Shown here: positions 15,955 through 25,760 of the stretch, piece after piece
Numbering within the stretch: the stretch's first letter is position 1
Layout: each line of letters opens with the position of its first letter
NCBI RefSeq assembly: GCF_009695935.1
Contig: NZ_VUMY01000015.1
Coordinates: 1-63,006 of the forward strand
DNA from: Mobiluncus porci
Lineage (GTDB): Bacteria; Actinomycetota; Actinomycetes; Actinomycetales; Actinomycetaceae
Direction of reading: 5' to 3'
Length of the DNA stretch: 63,006 bases
Translations under genes and position numbers: made by a program
Notes under the pieces: model-generated
Database searches by the model: none
The model's input: the letters and a program-made list of their open reading frames with translations, nothing else
What the model was told of the DNA's origin: nothing

Positions 15955-18297
15955 GTGCCTTTGAAAAAGAATCCTGCGGGAAAGCCTGGGAAGAACCCGA
16001 CTAGTGAGGCCACTCCCGCGAAGTTGCGCGCGGAAGCCACTTCATCCGGGGATTCAGCTCTAAAATCAGGCAGCACCGCGAAGAAAGTCTCGGGTGGGAA
16101 GACCCGCCCGAGCGCGAAAAACTTGAAACCTCGCCGCGGAGACTCCCATCCTCAGGAGAAGACGGGGGAAAAGCCTCCACGCTCTCGTCTTTTCGACAGG
16201 TTTTTTGCTGATGACTGGTACCGGCATTTTTTGGAATATTTCTTCGTGGGAACCTTGATTCTCTGCGTTGGGGTTTTGACGAAGCGGCTCGGACAAGCCG
16301 ACATTATCGGAGACCAGGGTCTCGGCAGCTCTCTGAAATCTGTGCTCCCGATTGCCGATATCCTCTATTACGTCGGGGCGGCGATGGAGTCCTATTTCCC
16401 GCTGATGGTCGCGTTCATGCTGGCTTTTGCTGCCGCCAAACGACCCAATGCTGCGGTCGCTTTAGCGGTTCTGTCCGGGTGGTCGGGATACATCGGGGCA
16501 ACTACCGCGCTTTCCCAGTATTCCACAGGGGCAACTTCAGGAGCCATTGCCGGAATCGACCTGGGGCTATTCGGTGGAGTTCTAGTCGGTTTCCTTTCGG
16601 CAGCTTGCTGGTCCACCTTCAGGTTCCGCCGCGTCACGACTTGGGCGCGCATGGTCAGCGGCATTCCCTTGGTGATTATTATCACCGCCACTGCCGGCGT
16701 TATCCTCGGGATCCTCACCGGCGTGGTCTATCAGCTTCTCTACCTAGTTGTGGTGCTGGGATTGGGTGCCCTGTTCAAAACGGCGCCGGAGCCGGTTGCC
16801 GCTGCCATCTACGGCTTCCTGCATCCACTGGCGGAAGTGACCGGTTGGGGTAGTTTGCTCGATATTACGCCGTTCAAGCTCTACGGATCTTGCCAAACTC
16901 CGAGCGGGGACACTCTAAACGGCTCCTACACTTGTTTCATCTACGGGGGGTCTCAAATCGAAGGCCAGCAGGCTCTGTTCCTGGCCGGTGGATATCCGGT
17001 GGTGGGCTTCGGGCTAACCGCGCTGTTCCTGGTGTTGTGGTTCCAACTCAGAGGTGAGAACCGGCAGTACTGGAAGATTCTCTACTGGCTCGTCATCCTG
17101 TCGACTTTCTTGGCGGGAGCCGAAAAGGTGGGGATTTTCATGCTGGTCTTCTCTGCGCCCGTGTTGCTCCTGGCTCACATGGTGGCCTCCGCGCTTTCCT
17201 ACGCGATTACCGCGGTTTTAGCCATTACTGTTGGCTGGGCGGGAGGCCCGGGACTGATCGATTTGCTCCGGTGGCAAAAATCTGGAACTGGCGCGATTCT
17301 ACTCGTTATTTTGGGGATTTTCTTCGCCGCCATCTACGTCATCATGGGGATGCTGATTATGGGGCGGCGCGGCAAAAAAATCAGCCTACCTGGTTTCGGG
17401 GTTCCCTATATCACCAAGCCCTTTATGGGAATTCCCACTCCCGTTGGCAAACACGGGAAGAATGCAGGAAGCGAGGGCGAGAAACCCGCGAAAGATGCCG
17501 CGATACATGCTGCGGACAATGAGTCCGATGCGCGCGGAAAGGGATCAGCGGATCTGGACAATGCGGGACCCAACAATGTCTCTAAAGAAATCAGAGGGAG
17601 CTATCGGGACGAAATCAAAGCGGAAGAAACTGGTAAAGACGCCGTAGGTGACAAGACCAGTCCGGAGGTCGCCAACGTCTCAGCAGAGCCGGAGCCTAGC
17701 GCGGATATACCGGCGCAGCCTGCCACCACAACGGCGACAGAGCAGGAATTCGCTAGTCAGCTGGCGGACGCGCCGCAGATGCCGACTGGGGGCGAGCCTG
17801 AGCCAAGCGAGCCTGTGCCTAGCGAGCCCCAGCTGAGCGAGCCTGTCTCTAGCGAGCCCAATCCGGTTTATCCCGAAGTTACCTACCCGGATTATCAGGG
17901 AGGATTTGCGGGAGAACCTGCTGATTATTCCGCGGGCTACCAGGCAGATTACTACCCACAGCCGGTTTATCCCCCGCAGTCATACCAGTCCCCGACAACG
18001 TATCCACCGGAAGGCTATGGCGCCGACGGGTATTCGCAAGTGGATTACTCACAAAACGGCTATCTACAGCAATACGGGGAGCCTGGGGTGGAACAACCCT
18101 ACGCCCCGCAGCCATACCAAGAAGCTTCCTCTGCCCCTGACGCTGTCTATCCCGAGGGACCAGAGGCGCAATATCCGGTGGAGGCCCAGAGCACGGAGGA
18201 GTCTGCTGCCCAGTACCCGAATGCGGCGCCACGCCCAGGAATGCCAGGTTACCCCGCGGGATATCCGTACCCGCCGCAAGGGTACCCCTACCAGTAG
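15955..18297 (+). CDS. Orphan PTS EIIC-like membrane protein with long disordered arms
   Basis: About 780 residues. The first 85 are basic and low-complexity (Lys, Pro, Ser). About 10 hydrophobic segments then follow to about residue 485, in the order of glucose-type PTS EIIC domains. The match is clearest at SGAIAGIDLGLFGGVLVG and in the block around AGAEKVGIFMLVFSAPVLLL. That block stands where EIIC has GITEPIEF; the first Glu is kept but the second is Gly. No EIIA or EIIB domain is fused or adjacent. The last 290 residues are rich in Pro, Tyr, Glu and Ser, with short SEP repeats and many YP pairs. AGGGAAGGAAG at 15937-15947 favours the GTG at 15955; an ATG at 15934 is the alternative. Sugar transport is not assured. 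Confidence 0.7.
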   Translation: MPLKKNPAGKPGKNPTSEATPAKLRAEATSSGDSALKSGSTAKKVSGGKTRPSAKNLKPRRGDSHPQEKTGEKPPRSRLFDRFFADDWYRHFLEYFFVGTLILCVGVLTKRLGQADIIGDQGLGSSLKSVLPIADILYYVGAAMESYFPLMVAFMLAFAAAKRPNAAVALAVLSGWSGYIGATTALSQYSTGATSGAIAGIDLGLFGGVLVGFLSAACWSTFRFRRVTTWARMVSGIPLVIIITATAGVILGILTGVVYQLLYLVVVLGLGALFKTAPEPVAAAIYGFLHPLAEVTGWGSLLDITPFKLYGSCQTPSGDTLNGSYTCFIYGGSQIEGQQALFLAGGYPVVGFGLTALFLVLWFQLRGENRQYWKILYWLVILSTFLAGAEKVGIFMLVFSAPVLLLAHMVASALSYAITAVLAITVGWAGGPGLIDLLRWQKSGTGAILLVILGIFFAAIYVIMGMLIMGRRGKKISLPGFGVPYITKPFMGIPTPVGKHGKNAGSEGEKPAKDAAIHAADNESDARGKGSADLDNAGPNNVSKEIRGSYRDEIKAEETGKDAVGDKTSPEVANVSAEPEPSADIPAQPATTTATEQEFASQLADAPQMPTGGEPEPSEPVPSEPQLSEPVSSEPNPVYPEVTYPDYQGGFAGEPADYSAGYQADYYPQPVYPPQSYQSPTTYPPEGYGADGYSQVDYSQNGYLQQYGEPGVEQPYAPQPYQEASSAPDAVYPEGPEAQYPVEAQSTEESAAQYPNAAPRPGMPGYPAGYPYPPQGYPYQ

Positions 18298-18350
18298 ACG
18301 ATTCTAGCGGGGATGGTTCGGGCTCATTTTGGTAAAACCCTGGAGGGGGA

Positions 18351-18381
18351 TTTACCAATTTGGCCCGTCCCCATTGGTAAA
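18351..18381. terminator. Inverted repeat between convergent genes
   Basis: TTTACCAAT (18351-18359) and ATTGGTAAA (18373-18381) form a 9-bp stem between the converging ends of the EIIC-like gene and pepN. A further TTGGTAAAACC lies at 18330. No proper T-run follows on either strand, so termination in both directions is only a guess from position. Confidence 0.35.
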
Positions 18382-18395
18382 AACCGGCTCGGGAA

Positions 18396-20966
18396 TCAGC
18401 CGAGGTCGCGAGCCTGGGCGGTGGCGATGCGCTCGGCGATGGCCTGGTTTTCTTTCATCATCCGCGTCAAGGCTGCCGGAGCATCCGCGTTGGCGGAGAG
18501 CCAATCGCGGGTGAGCGCGAGCACGTCCACTCCCGTGTCCTCGAAGCCAACCAGTTCGGAAGGATAGAGCCCTTCAATAATCTGTTCACCGATTTCGTGG
18601 GTCTTGTCTCGATAGGTGTCCACAATGGAATCGAAATAGCGCGACGCATAGGGAGCCAACAAGCGCGGGTTTTTTCCTCGATTGAAGCCGGCAATGAGAC
18701 TGCCGAGCTGGTCATTGGTCAGGCTCGAGTCCGCATAAATCAACTCGAAAGCCGCTGACTTCTGGGCGGTATCGGGCAGTGCTGCCTTGGCTTCCAGGAC
18801 TCGCTCGCGACCGTTCACGGTGTCATCGCGCCGGAGCTCCGCATTGATTTCTTCTAGAGAGACTTTCCCGGAAGTGGCTAGGGAAGTCAAGAGATTCCAG
18901 CGCATTTCCGCATCGAGAGTGAGACCGGTGAGAGATTCTTGGCCTGTGAAGAGATCGGCGGCAGACTGAATATCTTCGGGCGTAGTAGCACACCGAGCGG
19001 CAGCGCGCACGAGCTGGAGCTGGGCATCGGATCCGGCCTTGGCAAAGCGAGCTAAACGTTTCAGAGTTTCACCGGTAGTCTTGGCGATATCTGCGCGGTT
19101 TGCGGGATGAATATAAGACTCCAGAGCCTGATTTATGCCCCGTAAAGTGACTGAAACGACTGTTGAATTAGTTTCCACCACCAGCGCCCGCAAGGCAACC
19201 TCCACGAACTTTCGCGCCGAAACTTCCCCGTCACGCACCATGTCCCACAACACGGTGAGAACCTGGGAACGAGGGAGGGACTGTTCGAAAGCGCCAATAT
19301 AGTCGCAGGCTTTCCCCAAAGAGTCTTCGTCTAACCGGACTTTGCCGTAGGCCAAATCGCGGTCATTGACCATCAAGACGTCTGCCTTTTGACCCGCGAA
19401 ACCGGGCAAGTCGACGCCCTCGCCTTCGAGATCAAACTCCTCCTCATGACCGGGGACAAAGACCTTGTGGTCCTCACGTTCCTCGAGGTTATAGGCTCTG
19501 ACGCTGATGCGCTGGGGACGGAGGCTCGCTCCTTCGGTAAAGACCTCCTGGACAATCCGCAAGGAAGCGATGGTACCGTCCTCGTGACGTTCCAGAGCAG
19601 GCTTTATCCAGGTCATACCCGCTTCCTCGAGCCATGCCTTTGACCAAGCCCGCAAGTCCTTCCCGGAGGCCTCTTCGAGCTCGGTGAGCAGGTCAGCAAG
19701 GGTAGCGTTACTCCACTCGTGCTTCGCGAAATAGCGCCGGATACCGGTCCGGAAATTGTCCCAACCGACGTAGGTCACTAGCTGGGAAAGCACGCAGGCA
19801 CCCTTGGCGTAGGTAATTCCGTCGAAGTTCACCTGGACGTCTTCGAGGTCGTTGATAGTCGCGACGACCGGATGGGTGGAGGGGAGCTGGTCTTGACGAT
19901 AAGCCCAGGTCTTTTCCGAAGCCGAGAAGGTCGTCCAAATGTCGGTCCACTTGGTGGCCTCCGCGGTCGCTTTCGTCGACATAAACTCAGCAAAGGACTC
20001 GTTCAGCCACAGGTCATTCCACCATTTCATGGTGACGAGGTCCCCAAACCACATGTGAGCCAGCTCGTGTAAAATCGTCTCGACGCGGCGCTCCACGCGG
20101 GTTTCGACGGGACGGGAACGGAAGACGTATTCGTCGCGGAAGGTGATGCAGCCCGCGTTTTCCATCGCTCCCGCGTTATATTCCGGCACGAAAATCTGGT
20201 CGTATTTACGGAAAGGATAGGGGCGTTCAAAGGCGTTTTCGTAATAGGCGAAGCCGGCGCGGGTGATGTCCATAATCTCCTCGGCGTCGAGATGCTTCAC
20301 CATTGAGGCGCGGCAGTAAACCCCGAGCGGGATGGTCCGCCCGTCGATGCTGGTGAGCTCGCCGGTGGAGCCCTCGTAGGGGCCAGCAATAATCGCAGTG
20401 ATATAGGAAGAGATTTTCTCTGTCGGGGTAAAGCGGTGGATGGCTTTTGACCCGTCCGGGGTAATCTCTGGTTCCGGAGAAGGTGAGTTGGACAACACCT
20501 TCCAGTCCGGCGGGGTCGTCACCGTGAAAGTGAAGTCCGCTTTGATGTCGGGCTGCTCGAACACCGTGTAAACGCGTCTGGCGTCTGGCACTTCGAACTG
20601 GGTATAAACGTAGGATTTGTTGTCCTCGGGATCAGTGAAGCGGTGCATGCCCTCGCCGGTGTGCATATAGAGGCAGTCGGCCTTTACCCGGAGATGATTG
20701 TGTTCCCTGAGGTCGGGGAGGGGAATGCGGGAGTCCTCATAGGTCGCAGGGTCGAGACTTTGGTCGTTCAAGGTGATTTCATGGACCGTGTCGGCGATGA
20801 GGTCAATAAAGGTTGACGCTCCTTCACGAGCCTGGAAGTCGACTTCCGTTATGGACTCGAAAATCTTGTCTCCCTTGGTTAGGTCAAGATTGACCCGGTA
20901 GTGAGCATCAACGATGATCTCAGAGCGGTTTGCGGCCTCTTCGCGCGTCAAGTTTTGTCCCGGCAT
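18396..20966 (-). CDS. pepN: Aminopeptidase N (M1 zinc metallopeptidase)
   Basis: An 856-residue cytoplasmic aminopeptidase that removes N-terminal residues from peptides. The exopeptidase motif GAMENAG and the zinc site HELAHMWFGDLV, with the second Glu in WLNESFAEFM, are intact. The C-terminal ERAP1-like helical domain is present, so the protein looks full length. AAAGGAG on the minus strand precedes the ATG at 20966, which I prefer to the ATG at 20990. It is transcribed alone, with divergent lipoprotein and convergent EIIC-like neighbours. Confidence 0.95.
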   Translation of the reverse strand: MPGQNLTREEAANRSEIIVDAHYRVNLDLTKGDKIFESITEVDFQAREGASTFIDLIADTVHEITLNDQSLDPATYEDSRIPLPDLREHNHLRVKADCLYMHTGEGMHRFTDPEDNKSYVYTQFEVPDARRVYTVFEQPDIKADFTFTVTTPPDWKVLSNSPSPEPEITPDGSKAIHRFTPTEKISSYITAIIAGPYEGSTGELTSIDGRTIPLGVYCRASMVKHLDAEEIMDITRAGFAYYENAFERPYPFRKYDQIFVPEYNAGAMENAGCITFRDEYVFRSRPVETRVERRVETILHELAHMWFGDLVTMKWWNDLWLNESFAEFMSTKATAEATKWTDIWTTFSASEKTWAYRQDQLPSTHPVVATINDLEDVQVNFDGITYAKGACVLSQLVTYVGWDNFRTGIRRYFAKHEWSNATLADLLTELEEASGKDLRAWSKAWLEEAGMTWIKPALERHEDGTIASLRIVQEVFTEGASLRPQRISVRAYNLEEREDHKVFVPGHEEEFDLEGEGVDLPGFAGQKADVLMVNDRDLAYGKVRLDEDSLGKACDYIGAFEQSLPRSQVLTVLWDMVRDGEVSARKFVEVALRALVVETNSTVVSVTLRGINQALESYIHPANRADIAKTTGETLKRLARFAKAGSDAQLQLVRAAARCATTPEDIQSAADLFTGQESLTGLTLDAEMRWNLLTSLATSGKVSLEEINAELRRDDTVNGRERVLEAKAALPDTAQKSAAFELIYADSSLTNDQLGSLIAGFNRGKNPRLLAPYASRYFDSIVDTYRDKTHEIGEQIIEGLYPSELVGFEDTGVDVLALTRDWLSANADAPAALTRMMKENQAIAERIATAQARDLG

Positions 20967-21114
20967 GCTGGCTCCTTTGTTTTTTCGCATTCTAGAAATA
21001 AATACCTAAGCCATTGTTGCACGTCTTAGCGACTTTAGTCGAAGAATCAGCACGGAGAAGTCTGCATTTGTCCTGCCCTTAGCCTAAACTTGAACTTATC
21101 GAAAGGAGGCGCAG

Positions 21115-21789
21115 ATGGGGTTCCCCAGCGTACATGGCCGTGCCGCACAGTTGCTGACGTCTTCCCCGTGCGCCTCACGACTTTCTTGTAGAAGCATTCG
21201 GGCGCTGAGTTTGCTCCTCGCGGTGATTCTCGGCGGGCTGCTGCTGAGCGCCTGCGGGGGTCCAACCGATAAACCTGACTCCCAGTGGAACCAGCCGGTT
21301 AATGCGGCCCCCGCCCCTGACGGCTGGGTGAACGGCAAAGACGGGGCATTTCGGATTCAAATCCCGCCGAACTATCTGGACGCTTATGACGCGGTTAGTG
21401 GACAAAAACTCCCAGATGCGCAGGTGATTTTGTCGCTGCCATCAGATTTGGCCTTGAACGGGTATATTCCCGCGCTGGTGATTGACCACGCGAAAGCGAC
21501 TTCTGATCCTGACGTGGTGAAGGCAACACTGAAGGAAGACGATATCTATAAGGACTTCACGGAGTTTACCGTCTTGCACCCCACCAAGGTGGAAGGACTT
21601 AATGTCCTCTCAATGAGCTGGAAATATCGCTATCAAGAAGTCGAAATGACGGCCTTCATGACGATGGTCTCGGGGAACAATCACGCCTATGCCCTGAAGC
21701 AAGATGTGCCTGATTACGCTTTGGAAACCTATAAGCCGATTATCGACACGGTTTTGAAAACCTGGACCTGGAACGAGCCTCAGAAATAG
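21115..21789 (+). CDS. Predicted lipoprotein of unknown function
   Basis: A 224-residue protein with a long signal region: about 25 polar residues, then a hydrophobic core and the lipobox LLLSACGG with Cys near residue 46. The mature part starts with a short Pro/Asn-rich linker. It continues as a compact alpha/beta sequence in which WVNGKDGAFRIQIPPNYL suggests a PsbP- or LpqN-like fold. I do not recognise the family beyond this. AAAGGAGG directly upstream gives a strong ribosome binding site. It would be anchored on the outer face of the membrane. Confidence 0.75.
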   Translation: MGFPSVHGRAAQLLTSSPCASRLSCRSIRALSLLLAVILGGLLLSACGGPTDKPDSQWNQPVNAAPAPDGWVNGKDGAFRIQIPPNYLDAYDAVSGQKLPDAQVILSLPSDLALNGYIPALVIDHAKATSDPDVVKATLKEDDIYKDFTEFTVLHPTKVEGLNVLSMSWKYRYQEVEMTAFMTMVSGNNHAYALKQDVPDYALETYKPIIDTVLKTWTWNEPQK

Positions 21790-21843
21790 TCATCTCCCCC
21801 TCAAATCGGTGACAAACTTGGCTTGACGTGGGACAATTGAGTC

Positions 21844-22338
21844 ATGTCAACGAGGACTTTACAATCACCTGCTCTAGACTTGCTGGCCGCGGATCTCACC
21901 TCGGAAGTGAAGCTGAGTTTTCGCCCGCTCACACAGGCCGACACTATTCCTATGGCGAAACTCCACGCGGAGGCCTATCGGGATTCCGGGTCTAGCGCCT
22001 CGGGACAGTTGAAGCTGTTTTGGGAAGGAGCCTACGGGCCACTGTTGGATGCGGCGACTCTTGGTGCTTGGCATGATGACCGGCTAGTCGGAGTGGTGAT
22101 TGTCCTGGAAAGGGCCCCCGACGAGTGGTGTTCTGATGGGGATTGCGACACACCTTTTATCGCCGATTTATTTGTGGATCCCGAATATCGCCGCCAAGGG
22201 GTGGCTTCGGCTTTGATTATGAAAGCGTCTGCCGCGGTTTCGCATTTGGGGTGTGAGGCCTTGACCTTGCAGCTGGATATTGCTGCAGCTCCCGAGGCCA
22301 TGCAACTTTATGACGCTCTGGGTTTCTCGACGAGCTAG
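21844..22338 (+). CDS. GNAT-family N-acetyltransferase
   Basis: A 164-residue acetyl-CoA-dependent acyltransferase. The core motif A reads FVDPEYRRQGVASALIMKA, with the Arg-x-x-Gly-x-Ala pyrophosphate loop. Before it is the expected beta strand DRLVGVVIV, and after it the YDALGFS segment that ends many GNAT domains. The substrate cannot be told from the sequence. It lies between a lipoprotein and the M13 peptidase on the same strand with small gaps. Confidence 0.85.
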   Translation: MSTRTLQSPALDLLAADLTSEVKLSFRPLTQADTIPMAKLHAEAYRDSGSSASGQLKLFWEGAYGPLLDAATLGAWHDDRLVGVVIVLERAPDEWCSDGDCDTPFIADLFVDPEYRRQGVASALIMKASAAVSHLGCEALTLQLDIAAAPEAMQLYDALGFSTS

Positions 22339-22367
22339 GGATTTCAGACGCTGGTAGGGTGGAGACC

Positions 22368-24371
22368 ATGACGAAGAATCCTTTACTGGGCTCGCTGGAG
22401 CCCGCCGATTTCGATGAAAATATCCGCCCGCAAGATGACCTGTACCGGTATGTGAACGGGAAGTGGTTGGAGACCCACGAGATTCCTGCCGATCGCGCTT
22501 CGGACGGGTCGTTTTATACCTTGGCAGAGACTGCCGAAAAACAGGTGCGGGCGATTATTGAGGACTGCTTGTCCGGTTCGATAGAGGGGGAGCTCGCGAG
22601 GAAGGTCGCTTCGCTTTACGGGGCGTTTATGGACGAGGCCGCGGTCGAGAAGGATTCGGGGCCGAGCTTGAAGCGACTGTGGGAGCCGCTGGGGGTGGCA
22701 ACGTCGAAGGAAGACCTGCGCGATTTGTGGGCGCGCACCTGGAAGTCGGGAACCTATGACGGGTTCTTCGGGATGGGGATTGACATCGATCTGAACAATC
22801 CCGAGCGATATGTGAACTACTTCGGGCAAGACGGGCTCGGCCTTCCTGAGCGGGCGTATTACCTGGAAGACAAACACGGCGAGATTTTGGCTCAGTACCG
22901 AGACCACGTCGCAAAGATGATGGAGATGGCCGGTTTCGTGGGCGGTGGAGACGCGGCTTCTACGGCAGCCAAGACGATTGTGGATTTTGAAACCGAGATT
23001 GCGAAACTCCACTGGGACAACGTGAAAACCCGCGACACGGACGCGACTAATAACCCGATGGATTGGGAGGAGATTTCCGTAAAGATGCCGGCCTTCGGCC
23101 TGGATGCCTGGCGAGAGGCTTCGGGATTGCCGGACAAGATGTTCGAAGAGGTCAACGTGGGAATGCCGGACTTTTTCGAGAATATGGACAGCTTGTGGGA
23201 TTCCACACCGGTGGAGGCCTTGCGCCTCTGGATGGCTTGGCATGCCCTAAACGGCCAGGTGAGTTTGCTGTCCGCGGAACTCGTAGAGGCCGATTTTGAT
23301 TTCTTTGGGCGCAAGCTTGCCGGCAAAGAACAACTTCGCGACCGTTGGAAGCGCGGGGTTTCCCTAGCGTCCTCGGTGATGGGGGAGGCCCTTGGTGAAC
23401 TCTACGTGGCGCGCCACTTCCCGCCCGAGGCCAAAGAAAAGATGGGGCGTCTGGTTGATAACCTGATTGCGGCTTACCGCGAATCGATTGGCTCGCTGGA
23501 TTGGATGGGTCCCGAAACACGCGAAAAGGCGCTCGAGAAGATGAGCCTGTTTACCCCGAAGATTGGCTACCCGGACAAGTGGCGAGACTACTCGAAGCTC
23601 GACGTGTCCGCTCCGACCCTGGTTGAAAAGGTCGCCTCGGCTTCGGTGTTCGGTTCGGATTTCTGGATTGAAAAGCTAGGCGGACCGGTCGACCACACGA
23701 TCTGGCACATGACCCCGCAAACCGTTAATGCCTACTACAACCCGACTGACAACGAGATTGTTTTCCCCGCAGGGATTTTGCAGCCACCTTTCTTTGATGT
23801 CAACGCAGATCCGGCCGTGAACTACGGCTCAATTGGGGCAGTGATTGGCCACGAAATCGGTCACGGCTTTGATGACCAGGGCGCGAAGTTCGATGGACAC
23901 GGCAAGGTGGAAAACTGGTGGACTGAGGCGGATTTGGCGGAGTTTGAGAAGCGCACTCACGCTCTGATTGACCAGTATGACGCGTTTGTTCCCCGCGGAC
24001 TGCCGGAGGAATTTCACGTCAACGGCGCGCTCACGATCGGCGAGAACATCGGGGACCTCGGCGGGCTCGATATCGCCTGGAAAGCGTATCTGCTCGAGTT
24101 GCGCTCGCAGGGAATTGAGGATCCCGCGGACGCGCCGGTTATCGAGGGGCTCAGCGCCGCCGAGCGGTTTTTCCTTTCGTGGGCGCTATCGTGGCAAAAC
24201 AAGGTGCGCCCCGAGATGGCGAAGCAGTTGATTGCGATTGACCCGCACTCCCCGGCCGAATTCCGGTGTAACGGGGTGGTGGCAAATCTCGATTTGTTTG
24301 TTGATACTTTTGGAGTGAAGCCCGGAGATGAGCTCTGGCTTGAACCCGAGAAGCGCGTGCGGATTTGGTAG
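22368..24371 (+). CDS. M13-family zinc endopeptidase (neprilysin/PepO-like)
   Basis: A 667-residue neprilysin-family metallopeptidase. The zinc site GHEIGHGFDDQGAKFDG (HExxH) and the third-ligand motif ENIGDLGGL are intact, and the C-terminus ends with the family's RVRIW. No signal peptide or membrane segment is seen, so it should be cytoplasmic or exported by another route, acting on peptides. GGGTGGAG just before the ATG at 22368 supports that start over the in-frame GTG at 22359. The permease gene starts six bases after its stop. Confidence 0.93.
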   Translation: MTKNPLLGSLEPADFDENIRPQDDLYRYVNGKWLETHEIPADRASDGSFYTLAETAEKQVRAIIEDCLSGSIEGELARKVASLYGAFMDEAAVEKDSGPSLKRLWEPLGVATSKEDLRDLWARTWKSGTYDGFFGMGIDIDLNNPERYVNYFGQDGLGLPERAYYLEDKHGEILAQYRDHVAKMMEMAGFVGGGDAASTAAKTIVDFETEIAKLHWDNVKTRDTDATNNPMDWEEISVKMPAFGLDAWREASGLPDKMFEEVNVGMPDFFENMDSLWDSTPVEALRLWMAWHALNGQVSLLSAELVEADFDFFGRKLAGKEQLRDRWKRGVSLASSVMGEALGELYVARHFPPEAKEKMGRLVDNLIAAYRESIGSLDWMGPETREKALEKMSLFTPKIGYPDKWRDYSKLDVSAPTLVEKVASASVFGSDFWIEKLGGPVDHTIWHMTPQTVNAYYNPTDNEIVFPAGILQPPFFDVNADPAVNYGSIGAVIGHEIGHGFDDQGAKFDGHGKVENWWTEADLAEFEKRTHALIDQYDAFVPRGLPEEFHVNGALTIGENIGDLGGLDIAWKAYLLELRSQGIEDPADAPVIEGLSAAERFFLSWALSWQNKVRPEMAKQLIAIDPHSPAEFRCNGVVANLDLFVDTFGVKPGDELWLEPEKRVRIW

Positions 24372-24376
24372 GTGAT

Positions 24377-25447
24377 ATGAGCCTGACACCGCCGAAGTTG
24401 CGCAGTACGCTACGCCCGCTCCACCCCGAGACCCGCGGGGGAGCGGTGACGTGGCTGACGGTCGCGGCTTTGATTTGGGCGGGGCTGTATTGGCTGAACG
24501 AAAACCTCTGGAACTGGATTTTTGCCGGACTCGGGCTCGATACGAGCGAGCATATTCCCGGCGCGGTGCATTTCTTCTTCTACGATTCAGCAAAAGTGTT
24601 GCTTTTGCTGGTGGGGATGATTTTTGTCATCGGGCTGTTCCGGACGGCTTTGAACGCGGAGCGGGTGCGAGATTATTTGCTCGGTAAGCCGCTTGCCTTG
24701 GCGCTGGTTTTGGCGGCGGCCCTTGGTGCAGTCACACCTTTTTGTTCCTGTTCCTCAATCCCGCTCTTCATCGGCTTCGTAGCTGCCGGGGTTCCGCTTG
24801 GGGTGACTCTGACGTTCCTGTTGGCCTCGCCTTTGGTCAATGAGGTCGCAGTAGTGATGCTGGCGCAATCTTTCGGCTGGCAAGTCACGCTTGCCTACGT
24901 GGCTTCGGGTCTTCTGATGGCGATCTTGCTCGGGGCTTTGTTCACGCGCCTGCAACTTGAGAACCAGGTGAAGGACTTCGTTCGAAACACGCCGGTGGCG
25001 AAGCTCCAAGCCGAAGGCGGCACGATTACGCTCGCGAGGCGCATTGACGCAGCACAAGGCGAGACTCGTGAGATTGTGGGACGCGTCTGGAAATGGGTCC
25101 TGGTTGGTGTCGGGATTGGCGCACTCATTCACGGCTGGGTTCCCGCCGACTGGCTCGCGGCCCACGCCGGGCGGGACAATCCGCTCGCGGTGGTTCTGGT
25201 CACGGCGCTTGGTGTGCCGCTTTACTCGAATGCCGCCGGGGTTATCCCAATCGCCGAGGCGCTGTGGGCAAAGGGCATGGCGACCGGGACAGTATTGGCC
25301 TTCATGATGGGCACGGTCGCGCTGTCCTTCCCGGAATTCATCCTTTTGAAGCAAGTATTGAAGCCGAAGCTCCTGGCAATTTTCTTCGGCTCGGCCGCGG
25401 TTTCAATCATGCTTCTTGGCTTCCTCTTCAACCTGATATTCCCATAA
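24377..25447 (+). CDS. UPF0718/DUF318-type permease (ArsP-like)
   Basis: A 356-residue membrane protein with about eight transmembrane segments. The signature TPFCSCSSIPLFIGFVAAGV, followed by LLASPLVNEV, marks the YraQ/ArsP permease family. Its characterised members export organoarsenicals or are linked to metal and thiol chemistry. A cytoplasmic loop lies in the middle. AGGTGAT precedes the ATG at 24377. It is followed after 15 bases by a CPRC mini-thioredoxin, a common pairing for this family. The substrate is unknown; no ArsR regulator is next to it. Confidence 0.85.
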   Translation: MSLTPPKLRSTLRPLHPETRGGAVTWLTVAALIWAGLYWLNENLWNWIFAGLGLDTSEHIPGAVHFFFYDSAKVLLLLVGMIFVIGLFRTALNAERVRDYLLGKPLALALVLAAALGAVTPFCSCSSIPLFIGFVAAGVPLGVTLTFLLASPLVNEVAVVMLAQSFGWQVTLAYVASGLLMAILLGALFTRLQLENQVKDFVRNTPVAKLQAEGGTITLARRIDAAQGETREIVGRVWKWVLVGVGIGALIHGWVPADWLAAHAGRDNPLAVVLVTALGVPLYSNAAGVIPIAEALWAKGMATGTVLAFMMGTVALSFPEFILLKQVLKPKLLAIFFGSAAVSIMLLGFLFNLIFP

Positions 25448-25462
25448 ACAAAGGAGAAAACA

Positions 25463-25693
25463 ATGAACATCAAGATCCTCGGATCCGGTTGCCCGCGCTG
25501 CCAGGCCCTCGAGCGTGAAACCCGCGAAGCGGTAGACCGGCTCGGCCTCGACGCGCAGATTGAGCACGTCACCGACCTACCGTCCATCATGGGCTACGGC
25601 GTCATGTCCACCCCGGGCCTGGTGGTTGACGAAAAGGTAGTCTCCACCGGCAAAGTTTTGAAGTCCCGCGAAATCGAACCTCTGCTCTCCTAG
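25463..25693 (+). CDS. Small thioredoxin-like redox protein (CPRC)
   Basis: A 76-residue thioredoxin-fold protein of the redox-active disulfide protein 2 type. The active site GCPRC is at residues 9-13 and the cis-Pro segment MSTPGLVVDEKVV near residue 48, all expected for the fold. The length is normal for this mini family. AAAGGAG lies before the ATG. Its tight spacing behind the ArsP-like permease suggests that the two act together, for example passing electrons or binding a thiol-reactive substrate. Confidence 0.88.
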   Translation: MNIKILGSGCPRCQALERETREAVDRLGLDAQIEHVTDLPSIMGYGVMSTPGLVVDEKVVSTGKVLKSREIEPLLS

Positions 25694-25760
25694 GTCGATA
25701 GTGAAACCGGGGAAGTATCGGGCGTTTCTGGTGACGGACTGGGATTGGTCGCGCCGATAA

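Noticed and set aside
22383-23243. A 286-codon open frame opposite the M13 peptidase gene
   Set aside because: Antisense shadow in GC-rich DNA; no start signals or family features.
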